A stretch of DNA of 7,297 nucleotides, from assembly GCA_030430875.1 (NCBI GenBank), contig JAUIKI010000066.1, forward strand, positions 1 to 7,297, in the 5' to 3' direction. This document shows positions 1-6,044 of this stretch, piece by piece; position 1 is the stretch's first letter; each line of letters starts with the position of its first letter. The notes beneath the pieces are model-generated. The model had not been told where the DNA came from. It saw nothing but the letters and a program-made list of their open reading frames with translations, and did no database searches. The stretch comes from Gammaproteobacteria bacterium. Its GTDB lineage: Bacteria; Pseudomonadota; Gammaproteobacteria; Pseudomonadales; JAUIKI01. Position numbers and translations under genes: made by a program.

Positions 1-175
1 GTCATTGATTTGGTCGAGCAGTGCCCGAGCTTGTTTTTCTGAGTTCTGGAAAGCGCTAAGGAGTTCTGTTTTTAGTTTTGTGTTTGTTGTTAGTTTTGTG
101 GTTTCTGTGATTCTATAAAATTCAGCTAGTTGGTTGAAAAAGCAGGTTATTTGTCAATAATTTAGCTAAATTCAT
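1..175 (-). pseudogene. Possible start of a leftward gene, frame broken
   Basis: Read leftward, an ATG at 175-173 opens a short frame beginning MNLAKLLTNNLLFQ that stops at 124-122. The neighbouring frame is open from about 154 to the window edge and has no ATG, GTG or TTG of its own upstream. It gives a helix-like, polar sequence that includes LLSAFQNSEKQARALL and is rich in Thr and Lys. Removing one A from the five-A run at 137-141 joins the two frames into one continuous 58-residue reading frame leaving the window at base 1. This suggests either a frameshifted (or sequencing-error) gene start or a decayed gene. No Shine-Dalgarno sequence stands before the ATG. The family is not recognised, and chance openness of a T/G-rich stretch is a serious alternative. 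Confidence 0.3.
72..107. repeat. Imperfect 18-bp tandem repeat
   Basis: TTAGTTTTGTG occurs at 72-82 and again at 90-100. The 18-base units 72-89 and 90-107 agree at about 15 of 18 positions. The period is a multiple of three, which fits a repeat inside a coding sequence: on the reverse strand it encodes a Thr/Lys-rich stretch (TTKLTT then NTKLKT). With only two copies it may also be simple low-complexity drift. Confidence 0.4.
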
Positions 176-181
176 TGACAA
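151..181. repeat. Near-perfect 31-bp palindrome, operator-like
   Basis: The arms TTGTCAAT (151-158) and ATTGACAA (174-181) are exact inverted repeats. Between them lies AATTTAGCTAAATT (159-172), which is itself a perfect 14-base palindrome. Only C173 interrupts the symmetry, so the two 15-base halves match completely apart from one bulged base. No T-run follows on either strand, so it is not a standard intrinsic terminator. The right arm contains TTGACA (175-180), a consensus -35 hexamer for rightward transcription, although no good -10 follows at 16-18 bases. A binding site for a dimeric regulator of the downstream dehydrogenase gene, or of a leftward gene, is the simplest reading. Confidence 0.6.
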
Positions 182-203
182 TACTTATTAGGCCAGGCAT
201 TTT

Positions 204-229
204 TAGTCAATTAATTGTCCAATTGATTA
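204..229. repeat. Second inverted repeat before the dehydrogenase gene
   Basis: TCAATT (207-212) and AATTGA (221-226) are inverted repeats around an 8-base centre. The pairing extends outward to 204 and 229 through one G-T pair. It shares the TCAAT/ATTGA half-site with the larger palindrome at 151-181, so the two could bind the same protein. The site is weak by itself, because such AT-rich inverted repeats arise easily by chance. Confidence 0.35.
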
Positions 230-264
230 TAGCTTGTTAATTTAATCTAAAGAGAAAAAATTAT

Positions 265-271
265 AAAGGAG
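265..271 (+). promoter_or_regulatory. Strong Shine-Dalgarno site of the dehydrogenase gene
   Basis: AAAGGAG ends 7 bases before the ATG at 279. It is the clearest ribosome binding site on the rightward strand and fixes this start. A possible promoter is TTGATT (223-228), 17 bases, then TCTAAA (246-251), but this match is poor. Confidence 0.75.
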
Positions 272-278
272 TTAACTT

Positions 279-1724
279 ATGAGCACACCTGCAAGTAATA
301 TCGTCGCGCTAAATGAGCATGAAGTTCAATCTATGAAATCTCTATTTGAGCAACAAAGCGATGCGTATAGAAAACTACCGATGCCTGGAGTGGAAGAACG
401 AAAAGAAAATTTAAAGAGCCTGAGGCGTGTGTTTTTAGCACATAAAGACAAGCTTATAGATGCTGTTTCTGCCGACTTTAGCTGCCGTTCAAAAGATGAG
501 ACCTTACTAGCTGAGTTTTTAACGACACTTGGCTATATTGATCATGATCTCAAACATATCAAGCGTTGGATGAAACCTAAGCGTCGCAAAGTTGGTATCC
601 AATTTTTGCCAGCTAAAGCTCGTGTTATGTATCAACCGGTTGGTGTAGTGGGGATTATTGCTCCTTGGAATTACCCTATTGTTTTGGCCATTGGGCCGCT
701 TATCAGTGCTCTAGCTGCTGGAAATCGAGCTATGCTGAAACTATCTGAATTCACACCAAAAACAGCAGAAGCAATTAAAGCTATGTTAAGTGAGGCATTT
801 TCACAAGAGCAGGTTGTGGTGATAACAGGTGGTCCTGAAATTGCTGCTGAATTTACCAAACTCCCCTTCAATCACTTATTTTTTACCGGATCAACTAATG
901 TCGGAAGATTAGTAATGCGTGCTGCAAGTGAGAACTTAACGCCTGTGACGCTAGAGCTTGGTGGAAAATCACCAACAATTATTGCACCTGATGCCAATAT
1001 TCAGAATTCTGCAGAAATCATTTGTTTTGGAAAGACGTTTAATTCAGGGCAGACTTGCATTGCACCAGACTATATTCTTTGTCCAAAAGATCAGCAAGAA
1101 GCATTTATAGAATCTTTCAAGGCATCGTATGAAAAGATGTATCCAACGATTAAAGAAAACCCAGATTACACTGGTATTATCAATGAAAGGCAATTGAGTC
1201 GCTTGAAAAACTACTTGACGGATGCTGTTGCAAAAGGAGGTGAAATTGTAGAATTAAATCCAACAAATGATGAATTGTCTGACACACGGAAAATGGCGTT
1301 GCGTTTGGTTAAAAATGGTTCCGATGACATGCTTGCTCTGAAAGAGGAAATTTTCGGCCCGATTCTACCTATTATTCCTTACGATAATTTGCAAGATGCC
1401 ATTGATTACGTTAATAACAGACCAAGACCACTTGCATTATATTTCTTTGGTTCCAATAAAGCCGAACAGAAAATGGTTCTTAATCAGACTCATTCTGGGG
1501 ATGTTTGTATTAATGATACTTTATCTCATTTTGCTCAAGGTGACCTCCCATTTGGTGGTGTAGGGCCATCTGGCATGGGTTTCAGTCATGGAATAGAAGG
1601 CTTTAAGAGCTTTAGTCATGCTAAAAGCATTTTATCAAAGCCAAAGTTTAATAGCGCAAAGTTTATCTATCCTCCTTATAATAAATTTATGAATAAGATG
1701 GTTTATAAATTCTTTATCCGTTAA
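279..1724 (+). CDS. NAD(P)-dependent aldehyde dehydrogenase, class 3/coniferyl aldehyde type
   Basis: The product is a 481-residue aldehyde dehydrogenase that oxidises an aldehyde to its carboxylic acid with NAD(P)+. All family landmarks are present: the cofactor-side APWNYP motif with Asn131, the FTGST loop (202-206), the general base Glu226 in ELGGKSP, the nucleophile Cys260 in SGQTC, and EEIFGP (356-361) with the cofactor-binding Glu357. The C-terminal run with PFGGVGPSGMG (424-434) and the later YPPY motif (464-467) are typical of class 3 enzymes and of proteins annotated as coniferyl aldehyde dehydrogenase. Length is normal and no key residue is missing, so it should be active. The natural substrate cannot be read from the sequence; medium- or long-chain and aromatic aldehydes are all possible. 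The basic, aromatic last 20 residues could touch a membrane, as in some eukaryotic class 3 enzymes, which is speculative. It appears to be a single-gene unit, with 345 bases separating it from hemA. Confidence 0.95.
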   Translation: MSTPASNIVALNEHEVQSMKSLFEQQSDAYRKLPMPGVEERKENLKSLRRVFLAHKDKLIDAVSADFSCRSKDETLLAEFLTTLGYIDHDLKHIKRWMKPKRRKVGIQFLPAKARVMYQPVGVVGIIAPWNYPIVLAIGPLISALAAGNRAMLKLSEFTPKTAEAIKAMLSEAFSQEQVVVITGGPEIAAEFTKLPFNHLFFTGSTNVGRLVMRAASENLTPVTLELGGKSPTIIAPDANIQNSAEIICFGKTFNSGQTCIAPDYILCPKDQQEAFIESFKASYEKMYPTIKENPDYTGIINERQLSRLKNYLTDAVAKGGEIVELNPTNDELSDTRKMALRLVKNGSDDMLALKEEIFGPILPIIPYDNLQDAIDYVNNRPRPLALYFFGSNKAEQKMVLNQTHSGDVCINDTLSHFAQGDLPFGGVGPSGMGFSHGIEGFKSFSHAKSILSKPKFNSAKFIYPPYNKFMNKMVYKFFIR

Positions 1725-2069
1725 CTAGCTTATTTAACAGATAAACTCTCTTGCCATATTGAGAATCTACAAAGCCTCATTGAGTGACTTCTCTGGGGCA
1801 ACAAAGTCAAAAATCCGCTAGACTTCATAAAAAGAATTAGTGAGATTTCCTACAATTTATTATAATAGGCAATGGATTGAAATTTTTGCAGTAAATATCT
1901 GATGATAAAAAATGGTTAAAAAGCTCTATATTTTCGTTGTAAAACTGGGCAATAATTGACTATTAACCATGTTTTGCATTCAAAGTGCTGAACTTTTTTC
2001 TGATTTTTTCTTTTTTGTTACCGTTTGTTGTGAAAGTTTCAGATTGTTTCTTCCTTTTTCTCTAAGTAG
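1725..2069. other. 345-base intergenic region and hemA leader
   Basis: No full gene is visible. The left half contains a 32-codon leftward open frame (1730-1828, beginning MKSSGFLTLLPQ) with no ribosome binding site; a shifted frame there also looks coding-like (DFVAPEKSLNEAL), which suggests a relic or repeat rather than a working gene. A weak 6-base hairpin, TGACTT (1785-1790) with AAGTCA (1804-1809), has no T-run, so no convincing terminator for the dehydrogenase gene is seen. The middle carries a perfect TATAAT. The last 80 bases are extremely T-rich on the coding strand, with several T-runs and a weak AAAGT/ACTTT hairpin at 1982-1996 followed by T-runs. Confidence 0.6.
1838..1866 (+). 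promoter_or_regulatory. Candidate sigma-70 promoter for hemA operon
   Basis: TATAAT at 1861-1866 matches the -10 consensus exactly. At 17 bases upstream the best -35 is TAGTGA (1838-1843), only three of six matches. Initiation near 1873 would give a leader of about 200 bases before hemA. An alternative closer start uses TTGACT (1956-1961) with a poor -10 near 1979. Confidence 0.4.
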
Positions 2070-2073
2070 ATGA
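1969..2073 (+). CDS. Possible 34-residue Phe-rich leader peptide upstream of hemA
   Basis: An ATG at 1969 opens a 34-codon frame, starting MFCIQSAELF, whose TGA (2071-2073) overlaps the hemA ATG (2070-2072) as ATGA. This is the same overlap seen between hemA and prfA. About ten residues are Phe, with a run of four near position 13 and a Cys pair at 20-21. It has no Shine-Dalgarno sequence, and a T-rich tract naturally gives open Phe/Ser/Leu frames, so the frame may be accidental. If translated, it could couple ribosomes to the hemA start, which itself lacks a good binding site. No similarity to a known leader peptide is recognised. Confidence 0.25.
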   Translation: MFCIQSAELFSDFFFFVTVCCESFRLFLPFSLSR

Positions 2074-3362
2074 ACTTTATTATTACCGGCCTGAATCACA
2101 AGACTGCAGATATTACCTTACGTGAAAAGTTGGCTTTCACGCCTGAGCAGATTCCAGATGCTCTGCACTCAATTGCAAATCAATTCGATTCACTTGAAGT
2201 TGTCATTTTATCAACGTGCAATCGCACGGAAATATATGCTGCTTGTCCAAAGGAATCCTCTCCCCATTTAATGATTCAAAACTTGCAACTTTGGCTGTGC
2301 CAATATCATTCACTTTCCATCGAAACATTCAAGCAACATGCATATGATTATCAAAGCGATCAAGCGCTAACTCATATGATTAAGGTTGCAATTGGCATAG
2401 ACTCTATGGTGGTTGGTGAATCGCAAGTGCTGGGGCAAATAAAGAGCGCTTATACAAAAGCACAGGAAGTTGGCACAGTATTTAATTACTTAGATCAAAT
2501 TTTTCAATATGTTTTCCGCTGTGCTAAGCGAATTCGAACTGAAACACAAATTGGTTTTCATCCAACTTCTTTTGCAAATGCAGCTGTAAAATTGGCTCAA
2601 CATATTTTCACCAATCTTAGTGGGTGCAATTTGTTACTTATTGGCGCAGGAGAACTCATTGAGTCAGTTGCAAAACCTTTTTTTGATAAAGGAATAAAAA
2701 ATATTACGATTGCTAATCGCACATTGAGTCGAGCACAATCACTTGCAAAAAAGTTTAATGGTAAAGGTGTATTGCTTGCCGATATTCCCAATCATCTTCT
2801 AGATTGTGATATTGTGGTTGCTTGCACTGCTAGTCAATTACCAATTCTTGGTAAAGGTGCTGTTGAAAGCGCGCTTAAACAACGTAAACATAAGCCAATA
2901 TTTATGTTAGATTTAGCGGTTCCAAGAGATATTGAACCAGAAGTGAATGAATTAGCGGATATCTATCTGTATGCTATAGATGATTTGCAACAAATGATTG
3001 ACGATAACCAAAAATTTCGTAATCTTGCTGCTAAACAATCTAATGATTTAATAAAGCAGGCAGTTTTATCATTCCCTCTCTCTCATACAACAACTGAGAC
3101 AACATTATTAATAAAACAGTATCGTGCGAAGATTATGGCACTAAGTGAAAGTGAATTATTGAAAGCGAAATATCAGTTAAATCAAGATGTTTCGCCAGAA
3201 CAAGTGCTGTTGCAACTTACTCGAAATTTAACACAGAAATTATTACATGACCCTTCAATTGCTTTAAAAAAATCAGCATTGAACTTAAGTCAAGAGCATG
3301 ATCTGAAACTACAATGGTTTAAAGAAATATTCAACCTCAAAGATGATGAGTCTAATTCATGA
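2070..3362 (+). CDS. hemA: Glutamyl-tRNA reductase
   Basis: This enzyme reduces glutamyl-tRNA(Glu) with NADPH to glutamate-1-semialdehyde, the committed step of heme synthesis by the C5 pathway, in the cytoplasm. The 430-residue protein has the usual three parts. The catalytic domain has GLNHKTA (7-13) and the nucleophile Cys50 in LSTCNRTE, with His102 in the place of the conserved catalytic-site histidine, followed by the signature region GIDSMVVGESQVLGQ (109-123). A Rossmann domain carries GAGE (192-195) and ANRT (215-218). After LDLAVPRDIEP (280-290) comes a long helical dimerisation domain (about 310-420). The start is set by the family's N-terminus; only a weak AAG stands before it, after a strongly T-rich leader. 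The TGA stop overlaps the prfA start. Heme-dependent control is common for this enzyme but is not visible here. Confidence 0.97.
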   Translation: MNFIITGLNHKTADITLREKLAFTPEQIPDALHSIANQFDSLEVVILSTCNRTEIYAACPKESSPHLMIQNLQLWLCQYHSLSIETFKQHAYDYQSDQALTHMIKVAIGIDSMVVGESQVLGQIKSAYTKAQEVGTVFNYLDQIFQYVFRCAKRIRTETQIGFHPTSFANAAVKLAQHIFTNLSGCNLLLIGAGELIESVAKPFFDKGIKNITIANRTLSRAQSLAKKFNGKGVLLADIPNHLLDCDIVVACTASQLPILGKGAVESALKQRKHKPIFMLDLAVPRDIEPEVNELADIYLYAIDDLQQMIDDNQKFRNLAAKQSNDLIKQAVLSFPLSHTTTETTLLIKQYRAKIMALSESELLKAKYQLNQDVSPEQVLLQLTRNLTQKLLHDPSIALKKSALNLSQEHDLKLQWFKEIFNLKDDESNS

Positions 3363-4444
3363 AACGATCTTTAGAAAATAAGTTACAACAAATTACTGAG
3401 CATTTTGAAGAGTTAAGTGCCCTTTTAGCCGACCCTGTAGTTATTAATGATCAAAATAAATTCCGAGACTACTCGAAAGAGTACGCTGAAATTGAACCTA
3501 TTGCATGCACTTATCAACAATATAAACAATTCAAACAACGATTTGATGATGCATCTGTTTTATTTGAAGATGATGATCAAGAAATTCAACAAATTGCTGA
3601 AGAAGAAGTTCGTCAGTTGAAACCAGAGATAGCATCACTTGAAATTGAATTGCAAAAATTATTATTACCAAAGGATCCACATGATCAAAGTAACGTGTTC
3701 CTAGAAATTCGTGCTGGAACTGGTGGAGATGAAGCTGCGATTTTCGTTGGAGATTTGTTTCGAATGTACAGTAAGTTTGCTGAGAATCAACGCTGGCAAG
3801 TTGAAGTTATTAGCGCTAATGCTGGAGAGCATGGTGGGTTCAAAGAAATCATTTCTCGTATTATTGGCAATAATGTGTATGAAAAGCTTAAATTCGAATC
3901 AGGAGCTCATCGAGTTCAACGTGTGCCTGAAACTGAATCTCAAGGACGCATTCATACGTCAGCATGTACTGTTGCTGTTATGCCTGAAGCAACTGAAATA
4001 GAAGCAATTGATATTAATAAAAGTGATTTGCGTATTGATACCTATCGTTCTTCTGGTGCAGGTGGCCAGCATGTTAATAAAACTGATTCTGCTATTCGAT
4101 TAACGCATTTATCAACAGGTATTGTGGTTGAATGCCAAGATGAACGTTCACAACACAAAAATAGAGCTAAAGCCATGGCGTTATTACAAGCTAAATTATT
4201 ATCCCATGAGCAAGAAAAGCAACAGAAAGAGCAAACTGAAACTCGTCGTAATTTAGTTGGAAGTGGTGATCGCTCTGAGCGTATTAGGACTTATAACTAC
4301 CCTCAAGGTCGTGTCACTGATCATCGAATCAATTTAACTATTTATAAATTAGAAGAAGTTATGGAAGGCGCTCTGGAGCAAGTTATTAATCCGTTGAGTC
4401 AAGAGCATCAAGCAGAGCAGCTTAGTGAAATTTCCTCTGATTAA
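3359..4444 (+). CDS. prfA: Peptide chain release factor 1
   Basis: Release factor 1 recognises UAA and UAG in the ribosomal A site and triggers peptide release. The 361-residue length is normal. An N-terminal helical domain (about 1-100) precedes EIRAGTGGDEAA (116-127). The stop-codon-reading tripeptide region reads RVPETESQGRIHT, with PET at 190-192 where E. coli has PAT. The catalytic GGQ lies at 235-237 within SSGAGGQHVN. The C-terminal domain has the conserved RRNLVGSGDRSERIRTYN block (296-313). The PET form marks RF1 rather than RF2, which carries SPF at this place. Translation probably depends on ribosomes finishing hemA, since the start overlaps its stop and only a weak purine stretch precedes it. 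The gene just downstream encodes the enzyme expected to methylate Gln237. Confidence 0.97.
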   Translation: MKRSLENKLQQITEHFEELSALLADPVVINDQNKFRDYSKEYAEIEPIACTYQQYKQFKQRFDDASVLFEDDDQEIQQIAEEEVRQLKPEIASLEIELQKLLLPKDPHDQSNVFLEIRAGTGGDEAAIFVGDLFRMYSKFAENQRWQVEVISANAGEHGGFKEIISRIIGNNVYEKLKFESGAHRVQRVPETESQGRIHTSACTVAVMPEATEIEAIDINKSDLRIDTYRSSGAGGQHVNKTDSAIRLTHLSTGIVVECQDERSQHKNRAKAMALLQAKLLSHEQEKQQKEQTETRRNLVGSGDRSERIRTYNYPQGRVTDHRINLTIYKLEEVMEGALEQVINPLSQEHQAEQLSEISSD

Positions 4445-4447
4445 TAT

Positions 4448-5317
4448 ATGTCATTAACTGTCAATAAAGCATTGGAACAAAGCAAACGCTTTGAATCAAT
4501 TAGTCAGACTCCTCAGCTTGATCTTGAAGTATTATTAATGCAGGTATTAGACTGTGATCGCGCTTATCTTTATTGTTATTCAGATTTAATTTTATCAGCC
4601 AACCAAGAGCAGCTTTTGCATCAGTTGATTGAGCGTCGCTCATCAGGTGAACCCATTGCCTATATTGTCGGGAAAAGAGCTTTTTGGAATATTGAATTAA
4701 TAGTTTCAAAAGATACGTTAATTCCACGTCCAGAAACAGAGCTTTTGGTTGAGCTAGCCCTTCAGTTTAGTGGAGAAAAAAACCTTAAAGTTGTTGATAT
4801 AGGAACAGGTTCAGGCGCCATTGCTTTGGCCTTAGCTAATGAAAAGCCAGCCTGGACAATTTTAGCATCTGATTCTTCAAGCTCGGCATTAAGCATTGCT
4901 AAGAAAAATAACCAATTGAAGGCAGTTGATCTGCTACAAATGAATTGGGGGGATGCCCTTGCTTTCAATAAGTTTGATTTAGTGCTCGCAAATCCACCTT
5001 ATATTAGTTCTGATGACCCACACTTGTTACAAGGTGACATTCAATTTGAACCTAAATCAGCTTTAGTTAGTCCGGAAAAAGGTCTATATGCATTAGAGTA
5101 TCTGATTCATCAAGGACAAAAGCTATTAATGCCTGGTGGATGGATTTTGTTAGAGCATGGGTGGCTGCAAGGTGAGTATGTCCGTCAATCTCTATCAACA
5201 CTAGCGTATCAAAATATAACAACTCATCAGGACTTAGCTGGACTAGATAGAGTAACGCTTGGACAGAAAATTAGTCATGAGTGTGCAGTTAACACGTTTG
5301 ATTTTAATTGCGGATGA
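4448..5317 (+). CDS. prmC: Release factor glutamine N5-methyltransferase
   Basis: The product transfers a methyl group from S-adenosylmethionine to the glutamine of the GGQ motif in release factors 1 and 2, which speeds peptide release. It has an N-terminal helical substrate-recognition domain (about 1-80), then LIPRPETELLVE (91-102). The methyltransferase fold follows, with SAM-binding DIGTGSGAIALALA (117-130), acidic Asp142 at the end of the second strand, and the amino-group methylase motif NPPYI (182-186). The conserved C-terminal features LLEHGW (234-239) and DRVTLG (267-272) close the domain. The protein is 289 residues against 277 in E. coli; the extra residues are a C-terminal tail. 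Its ATG lies 3 bases after the prfA stop with no clear Shine-Dalgarno, so translation is likely coupled to that of its own substrate. It is the last gene of the hemA operon. Confidence 0.95.
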   Translation: MSLTVNKALEQSKRFESISQTPQLDLEVLLMQVLDCDRAYLYCYSDLILSANQEQLLHQLIERRSSGEPIAYIVGKRAFWNIELIVSKDTLIPRPETELLVELALQFSGEKNLKVVDIGTGSGAIALALANEKPAWTILASDSSSSALSIAKKNNQLKAVDLLQMNWGDALAFNKFDLVLANPPYISSDDPHLLQGDIQFEPKSALVSPEKGLYALEYLIHQGQKLLMPGGWILLEHGWLQGEYVRQSLSTLAYQNITTHQDLAGLDRVTLGQKISHECAVNTFDFNCG

Positions 5318-5357
5318 AAAACTAATTTAATTAAACCAATCCCTTCTTTTTAGTTTT
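5318..5357. terminator. Weak bidirectional hairpin between convergent genes
   Basis: AAAACTAA (5318-5325) is an exact inverted repeat of TTAGTTTT (5350-5357), with a 24-base loop. It lies directly after prmC and faces the leftward redoxin gene, so it could act on both strands, with A- and T-runs built into the stem. It has almost no G-C pairs and a large loop, so it is a poor example of an intrinsic terminator. The rest of the 123-base convergent gap (to 5440) shows no better hairpin. Confidence 0.35.
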
Positions 5358-5440
5358 CAGAGAATTCTATCTGGCTCAGTCGTGTGATGAACAACAGTGT
5401 CTAGGTAAACAGGTGAAGAAAGTGTTTGTTTGTAATGTTG

Positions 5441-6016
5441 CTAAAAATACTCCGGCTCGTTTCCTTTCTTCCATTTGATATTGCAGCCTATACTAGGTTT
5501 TTGGAGTGTGGAAACAGGTTGTTCTGAAAGTAAGTTATCAATTGCATAACGTAAGTCTTCACCAGTTATTGGAAGGTTGTTTCCAGGACGACTTCCGTCA
5601 AATTGACCACGATATACTAGTTTTCGTGCTTCATCGAAGAGAAAAAAATCAGGAGTGCAAGCAGCACTATAGGCTTTTGCAATAGATTGGCTCTCATCAA
5701 AAAGATAAGGGAATGAGTAACCTACCTCATTAATTTTTTTAGCCATTTCTTCAGGTGCATCATCTGCATATTGTGAAACATCATTCGCATTGATTCCAAG
5801 AATTGCAATTCCTTTTGCTTGATATTCCTTGGCAAATTCAGCTAATGCTTGTTCAAGATGAATGACATAGGGACAATGGTTGCACATAAAGATTACCAAC
5901 AGAGCTTTTGCATCATTGAAATCATTTAGACACCACATTTTTCCACTGGGATCTTGTAGTGAAAAATCTGGTGCTGTGCTGCCTAAATTCACCATGGTTG
6001 ACGATGTTAGCGCCAT
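5441..6016 (-). CDS. Thioredoxin-fold redoxin, AhpC/TSA-like (CNHCPY type)
   Basis: This is a 191-residue cytoplasmic-looking protein of the thioredoxin superfamily, in the group often listed as thioredoxin family or peroxiredoxin-like protein. It starts with the redoxin-type segment GSTAPDFSL (12-20). The active site is Cys45-Asn-His-Cys48 in MCNHCPYV, after a buried strand, and the cis-proline is Pro122 in CTPDFFLF. Two further cysteines, 120 and 178, could take part in redox cycling; Cys178 lies in the C-terminal segment PSIGCNIKWK. No signal peptide or membrane segment is seen. The start at 6016 is supported by a strong purine-rich binding site 5' of it, whereas Met8 has none. The gene begins 28 bases after ilvC on the same strand and is probably co-transcribed. 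It ends in TAG. The precise substrate (peroxide or disulfide) is unknown. Confidence 0.88.
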   Translation of the reverse strand: MALTSSTMVNLGSTAPDFSLQDPSGKMWCLNDFNDAKALLVIFMCNHCPYVIHLEQALAEFAKEYQAKGIAILGINANDVSQYADDAPEEMAKKINEVGYSFPYLFDESQSIAKAYSAACTPDFFLFDEARKLVYRGQFDGSRPGNNLPITGEDLRYAIDNLLSEQPVSTLQKPSIGCNIKWKKGNEPEYF

Positions 6017-6019
6017 TAT

Positions 6020-6029
6020 CCCTCTCCCT
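6020..6029 (-). promoter_or_regulatory. Ribosome binding site of the redoxin gene
   Basis: On the reverse strand AGGGAGAGGG ends 3 bases before the ATG, with its GGAG core 7 bases away. It decides the start at 6016 over the internal Met8 and shows that the gene can be translated independently of ilvC. Confidence 0.7.
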
Positions 6030-6044
6030 TTTATCTGTTAAAGC

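Noticed and set aside
2..118. Rightward open frame at the left edge, Ser/Phe/Val-rich
   Set aside because: It is the complement of a Thr/Lys-rich stretch and has the composition expected from T/G-rich DNA; the reverse-strand reading looks more protein-like.
671..871. Reverse-strand open frame inside the dehydrogenase gene
   Set aside because: It lies antisense within a well-supported conserved gene, and no family is recognisable in its translation.
1720..1738. GTTAA/TTAAC inverted repeat at the dehydrogenase stop codon
   Set aside because: Five A-T-rich pairs without a following T-run do not make a credible terminator.
1912..1959. 15-codon open frame (MVKKLYIFVVKLGNN) downstream of the TATAAT in the hemA leader
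   Set aside because: It has no ribosome binding site, no stretch of codons that would suggest attenuation and no overlap with a gene; frames this short are expected by chance.
3929..3931. RF1 tripeptide region reads PET instead of E. coli PAT
   Set aside because: The middle position of the PxT motif varies among bacterial RF1 proteins, so this is ordinary and does not suggest altered stop-codon reading.
3711..4001. 96-codon rightward frame inside prfA
   Set aside because: It is an out-of-frame shadow of the conserved RF1 core and has no initiation signal or domain.
5358..5373. CAGA...TCTG inverted repeat around GAATTC in the convergent gap
   Set aside because: A 4-base stem with no T-run is too weak for a terminator, and the inner palindrome is a chance hexamer.
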